Made by a program: the position numbers and the translations under genes. The notes under the pieces are model-generated. The model had not been told where the DNA came from and searched no databases. It saw only the letters and a program-made list of their open reading frames with translations. A stretch of DNA of 64,000 nucleotides from Streptomyces sp. DH41 (lineage in GTDB: Bacteria; Actinomycetota; Actinomycetes; Streptomycetales; Streptomycetaceae), in assembly GCF_029813785.1 (NCBI RefSeq), contig NZ_JARVKY010000019.1, forward strand, positions 1 through 64,000. The letters run 5' to 3'. This document shows, one piece after another, positions 50,750-59,359 of this stretch (the first letter of the stretch is position 1; each line of letters starts with the position of its first letter).

Positions 50750-51142
50750 TCACGTCAGCGCGTGCCCCGTCGTCGCGTCCACATGGGCGGGCACCTCGTC
50801 GTGCCGGTCGCCCACGGTCGACGTCCCCGTCGGTTCGAGGAGCAGGATCGCGGCGGGGACGGGGGCGTACGGCTTGTGCTCGGTGCCGCGCGGAACGGTG
50901 AAGACCGAGCCCTTGGGCAGGACGACCGTACGTTCGCCGCCGGGTCCGCGCAGAGCGATGTGCAGTTCGCCGTCGAGCACCAGGAAGAACTCGTCGGTGT
51001 GGTCGTGCACGTGCCAGACGTGCTCGCCCTCGACCTTGGCGATACGGACGTCGTAGTCGTTGAGGGTGGTGACGATGCGGGGGCTCCACCGCTCGGAGAA
51101 GGACTCGAGGGCGGAGGCGAGGGAGACGGGTTCCTGTGACAT
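50750..51142 (-). CDS. Single-domain cupin protein
   Basis: 130 aa. Cupin_2 fold: motif 1 HVWHVHDHTDEFFLVLDGELHIAL (metal-binding His residues and Glu), motif 2 VVLPKGSVFTVPRGTEHKPYAP. A tryptophan, SERWSPRIVTTLNDYDVR, precedes it. Substrate unknown. It is divergent from the AraC-type regulator gene across a 52-bp gap, so regulation by that protein is likely. Confidence 0.9.
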   Translation of the reverse strand: MSQEPVSLASALESFSERWSPRIVTTLNDYDVRIAKVEGEHVWHVHDHTDEFFLVLDGELHIALRGPGGERTVVLPKGSVFTVPRGTEHKPYAPVPAAILLLEPTGTSTVGDRHDEVPAHVDATTGHALT

Positions 51143-51194
51143 GACGCCATCGTGCGGGGCGCCGTGCCCGCCGGACGAGTGCTAGAAATCGCAC

Positions 51195-52199
51195 ATGCCG
51201 CAAGGATCCTCTCAGCAGCCTCGCCCGCACCGGGTCGCCGTGATCGTCGACGAGGGCACCAATCCGTTCGAGGTCGGCTGTGCCACCGAACTGTTCGGCC
51301 TGCCGCGGCCCGAGCTGGGGCCGGCCGAGCCGCTGTACGAGGTGTCGCTGTGCGGGCCGGCGCCCGCGATCCGGATGAACCACGGGTTCTTCACGCTCGC
51401 CGACGTACCCGGGCTGGACACCGCCGACCGGGCCGACACGCTCGTCGTCCCCGGCCGGCCGGACAACGTCGTACCGCGCGGCCCCGCCGTCCTGGACGCC
51501 ATCCGGCGCGCGCACGCGCGTGGCGCCCGCGTCGTCAGCCTCTGCACCGGCAGCTTCGCACTCGCAGAGGCCGGGCTGCTGGACGGACGGCGGGCGGCCA
51601 CGCACTGGCTGTGGACGGACTCCTTCCGCCGGCTGCACCCCAGGGTGCTGCTGGAACCGGACGTGCTGTTCGTGGACGAGGGCGACATCCTCACCGCCGC
51701 GGGCAGCGCGGCCGCGCTCGACCTCGGGCTGCACCTCTGGCGCCAGGACCACGGCGCCGAGATCGCGGGCGCCGTCTCCCGGCGGCTGGTGTTCGCCGCG
51801 CACCGGGACGGCGGGCAGCGGCAGTTCGTGGAGCGGCCGGTGCCGCACGTGCCCGACGAGTCGCTCGCGCCCCTGCTGGAGTGGGCGCAGGAGCGGCTGG
51901 GCGAGCCACTGACCGTGACGGACCTCGCGGAGCGCGCGGCGGTGTCACCGGCGACCCTGCACCGGCGTTTCCGGGCCCAGCTGGGGACGACGCCGCTCGC
52001 CTGGCTGACGGCCGAGCGCGTGACCCTCGCCCGGCGTCTGATGGAGCGCGGGGAGCGGCGGCTGGACGTGGTGGCGGCCCGCAGCGGGCTGGGGACCGCC
52101 GCGAACCTGCGGGCGCGGCTGCGGCGCGAGACCGGGCTCAGCCCGTCGGCCTACCGGCGGCGTTTCGGCCCGGGCGTGGGGGAAGCGATCACAACATGA
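51195..52199 (+). CDS. AraC-family regulator with GATase1/DJ-1-like N-domain
   Basis: 334 aa. N-terminal DJ-1/PfpI-like domain (~12-195: VAVIVDEGTNPFEVGCATELF, ADTLVVPGRPDNV, VVSLCTGSFALAEAGLLDGRRAATHW with the nucleophile-elbow Cys in SLCTGSF) and C-terminal AraC DNA-binding domain (~225-325: LTVTDLAERAAVSPATLHRRFRAQLGTTPLAWL, second HTH VVAARSGLGTAANLRARLRRETG). This is the FtrA/GlxA architecture. It is divergent from a cupin gene and its stop overlaps the start of the LURP-type gene by 4 bp (ATGA, 52196-52199). Confidence 0.93.
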   Translation: MPQGSSQQPRPHRVAVIVDEGTNPFEVGCATELFGLPRPELGPAEPLYEVSLCGPAPAIRMNHGFFTLADVPGLDTADRADTLVVPGRPDNVVPRGPAVLDAIRRAHARGARVVSLCTGSFALAEAGLLDGRRAATHWLWTDSFRRLHPRVLLEPDVLFVDEGDILTAAGSAAALDLGLHLWRQDHGAEIAGAVSRRLVFAAHRDGGQRQFVERPVPHVPDESLAPLLEWAQERLGEPLTVTDLAERAAVSPATLHRRFRAQLGTTPLAWLTAERVTLARRLMERGERRLDVVAARSGLGTAANLRARLRRETGLSPSAYRRRFGPGVGEAITT

Positions 52200-52714
52200 G
52201 ATTCCTCGTGTACGACCGGCTCCTCGGCTTCGGTGACGACTACTGGATCGAGGACGACAACGGCGACAAGGCCTTCCTCGTCGACGGCAAGGCGATGCGG
52301 CTGCGGGACACCTGGGAGCTGAAGGACGCCCGGGGGAACGTCGTCATCGGCATCCACCAGAAGATGCTCGCCCTGCGGGACACGATGGTGATCGAGCGGG
52401 GCGGTGAACCGCTGGCGCGGATCAGGCGCAAGCGGCTGTCGCTGCTGCGCAACCACTACCGGGTCTCCCTGGCCGACGGCACCGAGCTGGACGTCAGCGG
52501 CAAGGTGTTCGACCGGGAGTTCGCCATCGAGTACGACGGTGAGCTGCTGGCCGTCGTCTCCCGGCGGTGGCTGACCCTCCGGGACACCTACGGCGTCGAC
52601 GTCGTCCGGGACGACGCGGACCCGGCCCTGCTGATCGCGCTGACGGTGTGCGTGATCCACCTGGCGGAGAAGGAGCGGGAGAAGGCGGGCGAGGGGGAGA
52701 CGGAGGGGGACTGA
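52196..52714 (+). CDS. LURP-one-related (DUF567) / phospholipid-scramblase-like protein
   Basis: 172 aa. A single beta-barrel with central helix: FLVYDRLLGFGDDYWIEDDNGDKAFLVDGKAMRLRDTWELKDARGNVVIGIHQKMLALRDTM..., the tubby-like fold of LURP-one-related proteins. It could bind a lipid or be a plasma-membrane adaptor; the role in bacteria is unknown. Overlaps the AraC-type gene by 4 bp, so it is translationally coupled. Just beyond the stop there are three CTGATCCCCGG direct repeats (52712-52747). Confidence 0.88.
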   Translation: MRFLVYDRLLGFGDDYWIEDDNGDKAFLVDGKAMRLRDTWELKDARGNVVIGIHQKMLALRDTMVIERGGEPLARIRRKRLSLLRNHYRVSLADGTELDVSGKVFDREFAIEYDGELLAVVSRRWLTLRDTYGVDVVRDDADPALLIALTVCVIHLAEKEREKAGEGETEGD

Positions 52715-52761
52715 TCCCCGGGACTGATCCCCGGAACTGATCCCCGCCCCCTCCTCCGCTG

Positions 52762-53556
52762 CTACCGCCGCGGCGTCCGGAGTCCCAGCGCCCGGTCTTT
52801 CAGGGCCGGGAACTGCTCGCGGGTCCGCGCCACCTTCGCCGGGTCGAACTCCACCGTGAGGATCTCCTCGTCCGCGCCGGCCTCCGCCAGCACCTCTCCC
52901 CACGGGTCGACCACGATCGAGTGACCGGCCTGCGGAACTCCGGCGTGCGTCCCGGCCGTTCCACACGCGAGGACGAACGCCTGGTTCTCCACCGCCCGTG
53001 CCTGTGCCAGGAGCGTCCAGTGGGACCGGCGGCGCTCCGGCCAGCCCGCCGGGACGACGAGCGTCTCGGCGCCGTCGTCGACCAGGCCGCGGAAGAGTTC
53101 GGGGAAACGGAGGTCGTAGCAGGTCGCCACGCCAAGGGTCGTCTCGGGCAGACGGACCGTCACCAGATCGCCGCCCGCGCCCATCAGCACGGCCTCGCCC
53201 TTGTCGAAGCCGAACCGGTGGATCTTGCGGTAGGCGGCGGCCAGGTCACCGGAGGGGGAGAAGACGAGAGAGGTGTTGTAGAGCCGGCCGTCCGAGGCAC
53301 GCTCGGGGACGGACCCCGCGTGCAGCCACACGCCCGCGTCGCTCGCCGCCTTCGCCATCGCCTCGTACGTCGGGCCCTCAACCGGCTCGGCCGCCGCGCC
53401 GAACTCCTCGAAGGCGAACGCGCCCGTGGTCCACAGCTCCGGCAGTACGACGAGATCGGCGCCCGCCTGCTCCCGTACCAGCGACGCCGCCCGGCGACGG
53501 CGCGCTTCCACTGATTCATCAGCGTTCACGGCGATTTGGATCAAAGAGGCGCGCAC
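52762..53556 (-). CDS. Carbon-nitrogen hydrolase (nitrilase superfamily)
   Basis: 264 aa from the GTG at 53556. Catalytic triad Glu40 (LPELW), Lys111 (YRKIHRF) and Cys146 (ATCYDLRFPEL). The omega-amidase/NIT2-like subgroup is suggested by the YDLRFPELFRGL motif, which would act on 2-oxoglutaramate or deaminated glutathione. Cytoplasmic. Alone on this strand; convergent with the LURP-type gene. Confidence 0.92.
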   Translation of the reverse strand: MRASLIQIAVNADESVEARRRRAASLVREQAGADLVVLPELWTTGAFAFEEFGAAAEPVEGPTYEAMAKAASDAGVWLHAGSVPERASDGRLYNTSLVFSPSGDLAAAYRKIHRFGFDKGEAVLMGAGGDLVTVRLPETTLGVATCYDLRFPELFRGLVDDGAETLVVPAGWPERRRSHWTLLAQARAVENQAFVLACGTAGTHAGVPQAGHSIVVDPWGEVLAEAGADEEILTVEFDPAKVARTREQFPALKDRALGLRTPRR

Positions 53557-53752
53557 GCTACCACCGTCCTGCCATTCGGGCCGTCCCCAAGGGTGTCCAC
53601 ACAGCCTACGATCGTCACACGAAAGCACTGCCGGGGTACCGCACGGCAGCGTAACTTAGCGTCTCAACACGCCCACTGACCGCCGCCACCTCCCACAGGC
53701 ACCGCCGCCGAAACAACCGCCCGTGTACCGACCGCCCGAGGGGTCCCGTTCC

Positions 53753-54577
53753 GTGAGTCTGCATCCCACCCTCCAGCCCTACGCCGACGCCTGGACTCAC
53801 TCCATCGAGGCGATAACCGAGCTGGTCCAGCCGCTTGTGGAGGCAGAGTGGAACCGCCGCACCCCCTGCCCCGGCTGGTCGGTGCGCGACGTCGTCTCCC
53901 ACGTGCTGGGTCTGGATTCCGAGATGCTCGGCGACCCTCGCCCCATCCACACGCTCCCGCGCGACCTCTTCCACGTCACCAACGATCACCAGCGCTACAT
54001 GGAGATGCAGGTCGACGTCCGCCGCCACCACACGGCGCCGGAGATGACGGCCGAGCTGGAGTACATGATCATCCGGCGTAACCGCCAGTTGCGGAACGAG
54101 TCGCGGGACCCCGGCACGAAGGTGCGCGGCCCGCTCGGCACCGAGCTGACCCTGGAGGAGGCGATGCGCCGGCACGCCTTCGACGTGTGGGCGCACGAGC
54201 AGGACCTGCGCGCGACCCTCGGCCGGCCCGGCAACCTCGACTCCCCCGGCGCGCACGTCGCCCGTGACGTGCTGCTCGCCGAGCTGCCGGATGTCGTCGC
54301 CGAGCGCGCCCAGGCGCCGCGCAGCTCCGCCGTCGTCTTCGACGTCCACGGCCCGGTCGAGTTCCTGCGCACCATCCGCGTCGACATCCAGGGCCGCGGA
54401 ACCCTGGAAACGGCCCCCGCCCTCGGCCCCGCCGCCACCCTCACCCTCGACTGGGAGACCTACGTCCGCCTGGCCTGCGGCCGCGTGACCCCGGCCGCGG
54501 CGGCGGACCGCATCAAGACGGAGGGCGACCAGGACCTGACGGCGGCGATCCTGCGCAACTTCACGGTCACTCAGTGA
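53753..54577 (+). CDS. Mycothiol-dependent maleylpyruvate-isomerase-family enzyme
   Basis: 274 aa from the GTG at 53753, following GAGGGG; an upstream GTG (53723) is possible. MDMPI N-terminal domain (~4-160): WTHSIEAITELVQPLVEAEWNRRTPCPGWSVRDVVSHVLGLDSEML with the metal-binding His of VVSHV, then the MDMPI C-terminal beta domain (~165-270: LTLDWETYVRLACGRVTPAAAADRIKTEGDQDLTAAILRNF). Family members are DinB-fold mycothiol-dependent enzymes. The substrate cannot be deduced. Confidence 0.9.
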   Translation: MSLHPTLQPYADAWTHSIEAITELVQPLVEAEWNRRTPCPGWSVRDVVSHVLGLDSEMLGDPRPIHTLPRDLFHVTNDHQRYMEMQVDVRRHHTAPEMTAELEYMIIRRNRQLRNESRDPGTKVRGPLGTELTLEEAMRRHAFDVWAHEQDLRATLGRPGNLDSPGAHVARDVLLAELPDVVAERAQAPRSSAVVFDVHGPVEFLRTIRVDIQGRGTLETAPALGPAATLTLDWETYVRLACGRVTPAAAADRIKTEGDQDLTAAILRNFTVTQ

Positions 54578-54593
54578 CGCCGGTGAGTATCCT

Positions 54594-54662
54594 CAGCCCG
54601 TCCGGCGTTTGAGGACGAGGCCGTCCAGGCCGAAGCGGGGGTCTGGGGGCGGCAGGCCCCCA
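54594..54662. repeat. Streptomyces interspersed intergenic repeat
   Basis: A sequence beginning AGCCCGTCCGGCGTTTGAG, followed by GACGAGGCC..., and GAAGCGGGGGTCTGGGGG. From memory this is a very common repeat at the 3' ends of Streptomyces genes. It lies between the convergent MDMPI and MFS genes and may include a bidirectional terminator. Confidence 0.65.
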
Positions 54663-54688
54663 GCCCGGCCGGCACCCACGCCGGGTGC

Positions 54689-56017
54689 CTACACAGGCAC
54701 GTGCACCGTCTCCACCCGGCTCGCCACAAGCCGCTCCCGCTCCCTGCGGGCCGCCCGCTTCCTCAGCCGCAGGATCTGCGACACCCCGACCGCCTGGAGC
54801 ACGAACACCGACGAGAAGGCCACCGTGTAGTCGTCCCCGGTCGCGTCCAGCAGCACCCCGACCGCGAACAGCGTGGTCATCGACGCCACGAAGCCCCCCA
54901 TGTTCGTGATCCCGGACGCCGTCCCCTGCCGCTCCGGCGGATTCGCCGGCCGCGCGAAGTCGAAACCGATCATCGACGCCGGACCGCACGCGCCGAGCAC
55001 CGTGCACAGCACGACGAGCAGCCACATCGGCGCGTGGTCGGCCGGGTAGGCGAGCGTCGCCGCCCACAGGAGCGCCGTCGCGCCCACCGTGCCCAGCGCC
55101 AGCGGCAGCCTGGCCGCGTGGTGCCGGGCGATGATCTGGCCGTAGACCAGGCCGACCGTCATGTTGGACAGCACGACGAGGGTGAGCAGCCCGCCGGCCG
55201 TGGCCCGGGACAGACCCTGCGCGTCGACCAGGAACGGCATCCCCCACAGCAGCAGGAACACCATCGCCGGGAACTGGGTGGTGAAGTGCACCCACAGCCC
55301 GAGCCGCGTCCCCGGCTCCCGCCAGGACGTTGCGATCTGCCGCCGTACGTACGCGGCCCCCTGGTGCGGCAGCGGCTCCGGCTCGTGTCCCTCGGGGTGG
55401 TCCTTCAGGAACAGCAGCAGGAGGACGAAGACGACCACGCCCGCCAGCGCGCTGCCCGCGAACGCCGCCGTCCAGCCGATGCCGTGCAGCAGCCGGGCCA
55501 GGACCAGGGTGGAGACCAGGTTGCCCGCCATGCCGACCAGCCCGGCGAGCTGGGCGACCATCGGCCCGCGCCGGGCCGGGAACCAGCGGGTGCCCAGCCG
55601 CAGCACGCTGATGAACGTCATCGCGTCCCCGCAGCCGAGCAGCGCCCGCGAGGCGAGCGCCATGCCGTACGACGGGGAGAAGGCGAAGCCCAGCTGCCCG
55701 ACCGTGAACAGCACGACGCCGATGCCCAGCACCTTCTTCGTGCCGAGCCGGTCGACCAGCAGGCCGACGGGTATCTGCATACCGGCGTAGACCAGCAGTT
55801 GCAGGATGGAGAAGGTGGACAGGGCGGAGGCGTTCACGTGGAAGCGGTCGGCGGCGTCGAGGCCGGCCACACCCAGGGACGTACGGAAGATGACGGCGAC
55901 GAAGTAGACGGAGACGCCGACGCTCCAGACGGCGATCGCCCGGCGGCCGCCCGGGGGTACCCCCTTGGAGGGAGGATCTCCGGGCAGCGTCTTCCCGGCC
56001 GACGTGTCCGAACTCAT
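54689..56017 (-). CDS. MFS transporter
   Basis: 442 aa from the ATG at 56017. Twelve hydrophobic segments. Motif A is LLVDRLGTKKVLG, and membrane segments such as IAVWSVGVSVYFVAVIF and TFISVLRLGTRWFPARRGPMVAQLAGLVGMAG suggest the MFS family of anion:cation or nitrate/sugar-acid symporters (UhpC-like). Its start overlaps the stop of the GntR gene (56014-56017), so expression is coupled to that regulator, which probably senses the transported compound. Confidence 0.92.
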   Translation of the reverse strand: MSSDTSAGKTLPGDPPSKGVPPGGRRAIAVWSVGVSVYFVAVIFRTSLGVAGLDAADRFHVNASALSTFSILQLLVYAGMQIPVGLLVDRLGTKKVLGIGVVLFTVGQLGFAFSPSYGMALASRALLGCGDAMTFISVLRLGTRWFPARRGPMVAQLAGLVGMAGNLVSTLVLARLLHGIGWTAAFAGSALAGVVVFVLLLLFLKDHPEGHEPEPLPHQGAAYVRRQIATSWREPGTRLGLWVHFTTQFPAMVFLLLWGMPFLVDAQGLSRATAGGLLTLVVLSNMTVGLVYGQIIARHHAARLPLALGTVGATALLWAATLAYPADHAPMWLLVVLCTVLGACGPASMIGFDFARPANPPERQGTASGITNMGGFVASMTTLFAVGVLLDATGDDYTVAFSSVFVLQAVGVSQILRLRKRAARRERERLVASRVETVHVPV

Positions 56018-56664
56018 CGGACCTCCCCCCGGGCCAGGTGCGAGAACCAGCCCACGTGCCGGTGGACCACACCGACGGCCGCCTCCGCGTCCCCGGCGCG
56101 CAGCGCTTCGAGGATCTCCTCGTGCTCGGCGAGGGTCTTGGCGATCCGGTCGGGGTGGGAGTGCATGACGGCGACGCCCATGCGCAGCTGGCGGTCGCGG
56201 AGCTGGTCGTAGAGGCGGGAGAGGATCTCGTTGCCGCCACTGCGGACGATCTCGGCGTGGAAGCAGCGGTCGGTGACGGAGGCAGCGGCGAAGTCGCCGG
56301 CGGCGGCCTGCTCCTTCTGCCGGTCCAGCAGCTCCGCCAGCCGCTCCACGAGAGCGGGCGGGGCGGGTACGGCCTTGCGCGCCGCGTGCTCCTCGACCAG
56401 CAGCCGGGTCTCCACCACGTCCGCGATCTCCTGCGCGGAGACGGGCAGGACCAGCGCGCCCTTCTTCGGGTAGAGCCGGATCAGCCCCTCGGCCTCCAGC
56501 CGGAGCAGCGCCTCGCGCACCGGTGTGCGGGAGACACCCACGGCCTCGGCGAGCTCGCCCTCGGTGAGCAGCGTCCCGCCCTCGTAGTGGCGCTCGAGGA
56601 CGCCCTGCTTGACGTGGGTGTAGACGCGGTCCGCCGCTGGGGGTTGCCTCACTGCCGTGGTCAT
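56014..56664 (-). CDS. GntR-family transcriptional regulator (FadR/FCD type)
   Basis: 216 aa from the ATG at 56664. Winged HTH about 12-75 (YTHVKQGVLERHYEGGTLLTEGELAEAVGVSRTPVREALLRLEAEGLIRLYPKKG), followed by an FCD helical effector domain (~85-210) with ETRLLVEEHAA, DRCFHAEIVRSGGN and HEEILEALRAGDAEAAVGVVHRHV. The metal-binding Asp/His pattern of FCD proteins is present. Represses in the absence of an acid ligand. No ribosome site: TATCCT and TTGTATC just upstream suggest a leaderless promoter. Downstream MFS gene overlaps. Confidence 0.9.
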   Translation of the reverse strand: MTTAVRQPPAADRVYTHVKQGVLERHYEGGTLLTEGELAEAVGVSRTPVREALLRLEAEGLIRLYPKKGALVLPVSAQEIADVVETRLLVEEHAARKAVPAPPALVERLAELLDRQKEQAAAGDFAAASVTDRCFHAEIVRSGGNEILSRLYDQLRDRQLRMGVAVMHSHPDRIAKTLAEHEEILEALRAGDAEAAVGVVHRHVGWFSHLARGEVR

Positions 56665-56871
56665 GCCGACAGGATAGATACAACAGGGACGCAAGAAGAT
56701 CCCGGTCCAGCATGCGGACGTGCCGCCACTCATCAGGGGGACGCGGTGTTCCGCCCCCGGCCACCGTGCCACCGCCCGTGCTATTCACAAGGCGCACGGG
56801 CACGGCCGGCCCCGCATCGACCACAAGTCGGCCGCGCCGCAGGGGAATTCACCGAAACCGGGGTACTCGAC

Positions 56872-57807
56872 TTGATAGACGTCATTCAGGGCGCCCGGCT
56901 CCGCCGAGCCGTCGTCGCCGCGCTGACCGGCGGCGCCGTACTCGCGACCGGGGCCCTCGCCACCGCACCCGCGCAGGCCGCCGCACCCGTACGGGCCGCC
57001 GCTCCCGCGCGGGCCGCCGCACCCTCGATCGTCGCCAAGGGCGGCTTCGTGATGGACAACGCGAACGGCAGGTCGCTCTACACCAAAGCCGCGGACACCA
57101 AGCGCGCCACCGGCTCCACCACCAAGATCATGACCGCCAAGGTCGTGCTCTCCCAGCCAAAACTGAACCTGGACGCCAAGGTCACGATCCAGATGGCGTA
57201 CAGCGACTACATCGTGTCGAAGAACGCCTCCTCCGCGCGCCTGATCGTCGGCGACAAGGTGACGGTCCGCCAACTGCTGTACGGGCTGATGCTCCCGTCG
57301 GGCTGCGACGCCGCGTACGCGCTGGCCGACAGGTTCGGCACCGGCAGGACGCGCGCGGCCCGGGTCAAGTCCTTCATCGGCAAGATGAACTCCACCGCCA
57401 AGAGCCTCGGCATGAAGAACACGCGCTTCGACTCCTTCGACGGCATCGGCAACGGAAAGAACCACTCCACGCCGCGTGACCTCACGAAACTCGCGAGCAG
57501 CGCGATGAAGAGCTCCACCTTCCGCACGATCGTGAAGACGAGGAAGTACACGGCGAGGACGACCACCAAGAAGGGCGGCACCCGCACCATGGCGCCCTGG
57601 ACCAACACCAACACGCTGCTCGGCAGTTACAGCGGCGCGATCGGCGTGAAGACCGGGTCGGGCCCGGAGGCCAAGTACTGCCTGGTCTTCGCCGCGACCC
57701 GAAAGGGCCGGACCGTCATCGGCACCGTGCTGACCTCCTCGTCCTCGGCCCAGCGCGCCAAGGACGCGACGAAGCTCATGAACCACGGCTTCGCCGGGCT
57801 GAGCTGA
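56872..57807 (+). CDS. dacA: D-alanyl-D-alanine carboxypeptidase-like protein (S11 family)
   Basis: 311 aa with TTG start at 56872 (start uncertain). Signal peptide about 1-37 (RRAVVAALTGGAVLATGALATAPAQAA), an Ala/Pro linker, then the S11 domain: S82-T-T-K85, S143-G-C145 in place of the usual SGN, and K260-T-G262. It would remove terminal D-Ala from peptidoglycan pentapeptides outside the cell. The C-terminal beta-domain of E. coli DacA is absent. From memory the SGC variant occurs in other Streptomyces. The Cys may influence beta-lactam or substrate preference. Confidence 0.9.
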   Translation: MIDVIQGARLRRAVVAALTGGAVLATGALATAPAQAAAPVRAAAPARAAAPSIVAKGGFVMDNANGRSLYTKAADTKRATGSTTKIMTAKVVLSQPKLNLDAKVTIQMAYSDYIVSKNASSARLIVGDKVTVRQLLYGLMLPSGCDAAYALADRFGTGRTRAARVKSFIGKMNSTAKSLGMKNTRFDSFDGIGNGKNHSTPRDLTKLASSAMKSSTFRTIVKTRKYTARTTTKKGGTRTMAPWTNTNTLLGSYSGAIGVKTGSGPEAKYCLVFAATRKGRTVIGTVLTSSSSAQRAKDATKLMNHGFAGLS

Positions 57808-57875
57808 GCCCGCCCCTCCCGCCTCCCCACGGGCCCGTCGCCGCCGCGACGGGCCCGTTCGTTGTTCCGATGAGC

Positions 57876-57897
57876 CTAATGGTGATAGCTTCATTAG
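57876..57897. promoter_or_regulatory. Dyad CTAATG-N10-CATTAG before the GntR gene
   Basis: Perfect 6-bp arms at 57876-57881 and 57892-57897. It ends 5 bp before the ATG and covers the probable -10 region of a leaderless promoter. Autoregulation by the encoded GntR/YtrA-type protein would fit. Confidence 0.6.
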
Positions 57898-57901
57898 CAC
57901 C

Positions 57902-58249
57902 ATGCTGCTGAGTCTGGACAAGAACGACACCCGCCCCCTGCACGAGCAGGTCGCCGGCGCCATCCGACGTGCCATCGCCGAGGGGGAGTGCGCCCCCGGG
58001 GACCGCCTCCCCTCGGCGCGCGACCTCTCCGAGGCCCTGGACGTCAACGTCAACACCGTGCTGCGCGGCCTGCGCGGCCTGCGGGACGAGGGCCTGCTGG
58101 AGTTCCGCCGGGGCCGGGGAGTCACCGTGGCCGAGGGCGCCCGACCGCACTCCGGATTGCAGATCCGCGTACGGGAGCTGGTCGCCGAGGCCGCACGGCT
58201 GGGCTACAGCAGGACCGATGTCATCGACATGATCAGGGGGATGCCGTGA
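57902..58249 (+). CDS. GntR-family regulator, YtrA type
   Basis: 115 aa, the short YtrA subgroup: GntR winged HTH (~8-75: PLHEQVAGAIRRAIAEGECAPGDRLPSARDLSEALDVNVNTVLRGLRGLRDEGLLEFRRGRG) plus about 40 residues of helix (LVAEAARLGYSRTDVIDMIRGMP) for dimerisation. It lacks an effector domain. No Shine-Dalgarno site; a dyad lies just upstream. Its stop overlaps the start of the next gene (GTGA, 58246-58249), which encodes a DUF1648 membrane protein. This is the typical arrangement for YtrA regulators and their membrane-protein targets. Confidence 0.92.
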   Translation: MLLSLDKNDTRPLHEQVAGAIRRAIAEGECAPGDRLPSARDLSEALDVNVNTVLRGLRGLRDEGLLEFRRGRGVTVAEGARPHSGLQIRVRELVAEAARLGYSRTDVIDMIRGMP

Positions 58250-59232
58250 AAGACAGGACTGTGGCGGTTCGGACGACGGCCGCGGTGTGGACGGTCGGTG
58301 TCACGGCCGTACTCGCCGGGCTGCCGTTCGTGGCGCGGGAGCGGCTGCCCGACCGGCTGGCGACCCACTGGAACCTGGACGGAAGCACCCCGGACGGCTC
58401 GATGCCCCTGTGGGCGGCCTCCGTCTTCCCGGCACTGATCTGGCTGGTGACGGCGGTGGCGGTCACCGTCCCGCTGATGCGGGCCGGCCCGGCGGTACGT
58501 CCGTGGATCACCGTCACGCTGCTCCCCACCGGCATCGTGCTGGCCGGCGCGCAGGCCGCCGTCGTCCGGGCCAACCTGGACCGCGCGGACTGGCACCAGG
58601 CCAGTCAGCCGACCGCGTGGGTCGTCGCGATCCTCGTGCTGGCCGCGGTCGCGGGAGTGGCCGGGTGGCTGGTCGTCACCCGGCGGCCGAGCGCCTCGGC
58701 CGACGACACGACGCCCGGCGGCGACACCCCCGCGCTGAACCTCCCGAAGGGCCGGCGACTGGCGTGGTTCTCCCGGACCGCCAATATCTGGCTCCAGCTC
58801 CTGGCGGCCGTGACCGGCCTGGTGGCCGTGGCCGCGCTCGTCGCCCTGGTCGTCGGCCTGGCGTCCCCGGGCACGCTGTGGTCGCTGTTCGCCGCCTGCG
58901 CCGCCGTCTCCCTCGCCTGCGCCCTGTGCTCCTCGGTGCAGGCGCGCGTCTCGGAGCGGGGCCTGGAGGTGTCCTTCGGCCCCTTCGGCTGGCCCGCTCG
59001 GCGCTGGGCACCCGGCGACATCGAGACCGCGCGCGCCGAGGACCGCCTGCCCACCCAGGTCGGCGGCTGGGGCTACCGCGTCAGCGGACTCGGCACGACG
59101 GTGATGCTGCGCGCCGGGGAGTGCCTGGTCATACGCGGTCGAGGCAGCCGTACGGACTTCGCGGTGAGCGTCGACGACGCGGAACGCGGCGCGGCCCTGC
59201 TCAACGCGCTGCGCACGGACCGGGTTTCCTGA
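58246..59232 (+). CDS. DUF1648-domain membrane protein
   Basis: 328 aa from the GTG at 58246. The DUF1648 motif LPDRLATHWNLDGSTPDGSMP follows the first helix. Membrane helices: about 8-26, 48-66, 76-95, 124-142, 182-205, 212-232, ending with a ~95-residue cytoplasmic domain containing GLEVSFGPFGWPARRWAPGDIETARAE. DUF1648 proteins include SdpI-like immunity proteins, but this role is not established here. Co-translated with the YtrA regulator, so it is presumably its target. Confidence 0.88.
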   Translation: MKDRTVAVRTTAAVWTVGVTAVLAGLPFVARERLPDRLATHWNLDGSTPDGSMPLWAASVFPALIWLVTAVAVTVPLMRAGPAVRPWITVTLLPTGIVLAGAQAAVVRANLDRADWHQASQPTAWVVAILVLAAVAGVAGWLVVTRRPSASADDTTPGGDTPALNLPKGRRLAWFSRTANIWLQLLAAVTGLVAVAALVALVVGLASPGTLWSLFAACAAVSLACALCSSVQARVSERGLEVSFGPFGWPARRWAPGDIETARAEDRLPTQVGGWGYRVSGLGTTVMLRAGECLVIRGRGSRTDFAVSVDDAERGAALLNALRTDRVS

Positions 59233-59301
59233 TGCCGGGCGGGGAACAGCCCCCGTAGGAGCTGTTCTCCGGGAAGACCGTGCGCCCCGCCCCGGGGAAC
59301 G

Positions 59302-59340
59302 ACGGAGCCGCGCGTCCCCGGGCGGGACGCGCGGCTCCGT
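59302..59340. terminator. Bidirectional terminator hairpin
   Basis: Perfect 17-bp arms at 59302-59318 and 59324-59340 with a 5-nt loop, between the convergent DUF1648 and E2 genes. Confidence 0.88.
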
Positions 59341-59359
59341 CTCTCGTACTCCCGGTGCC

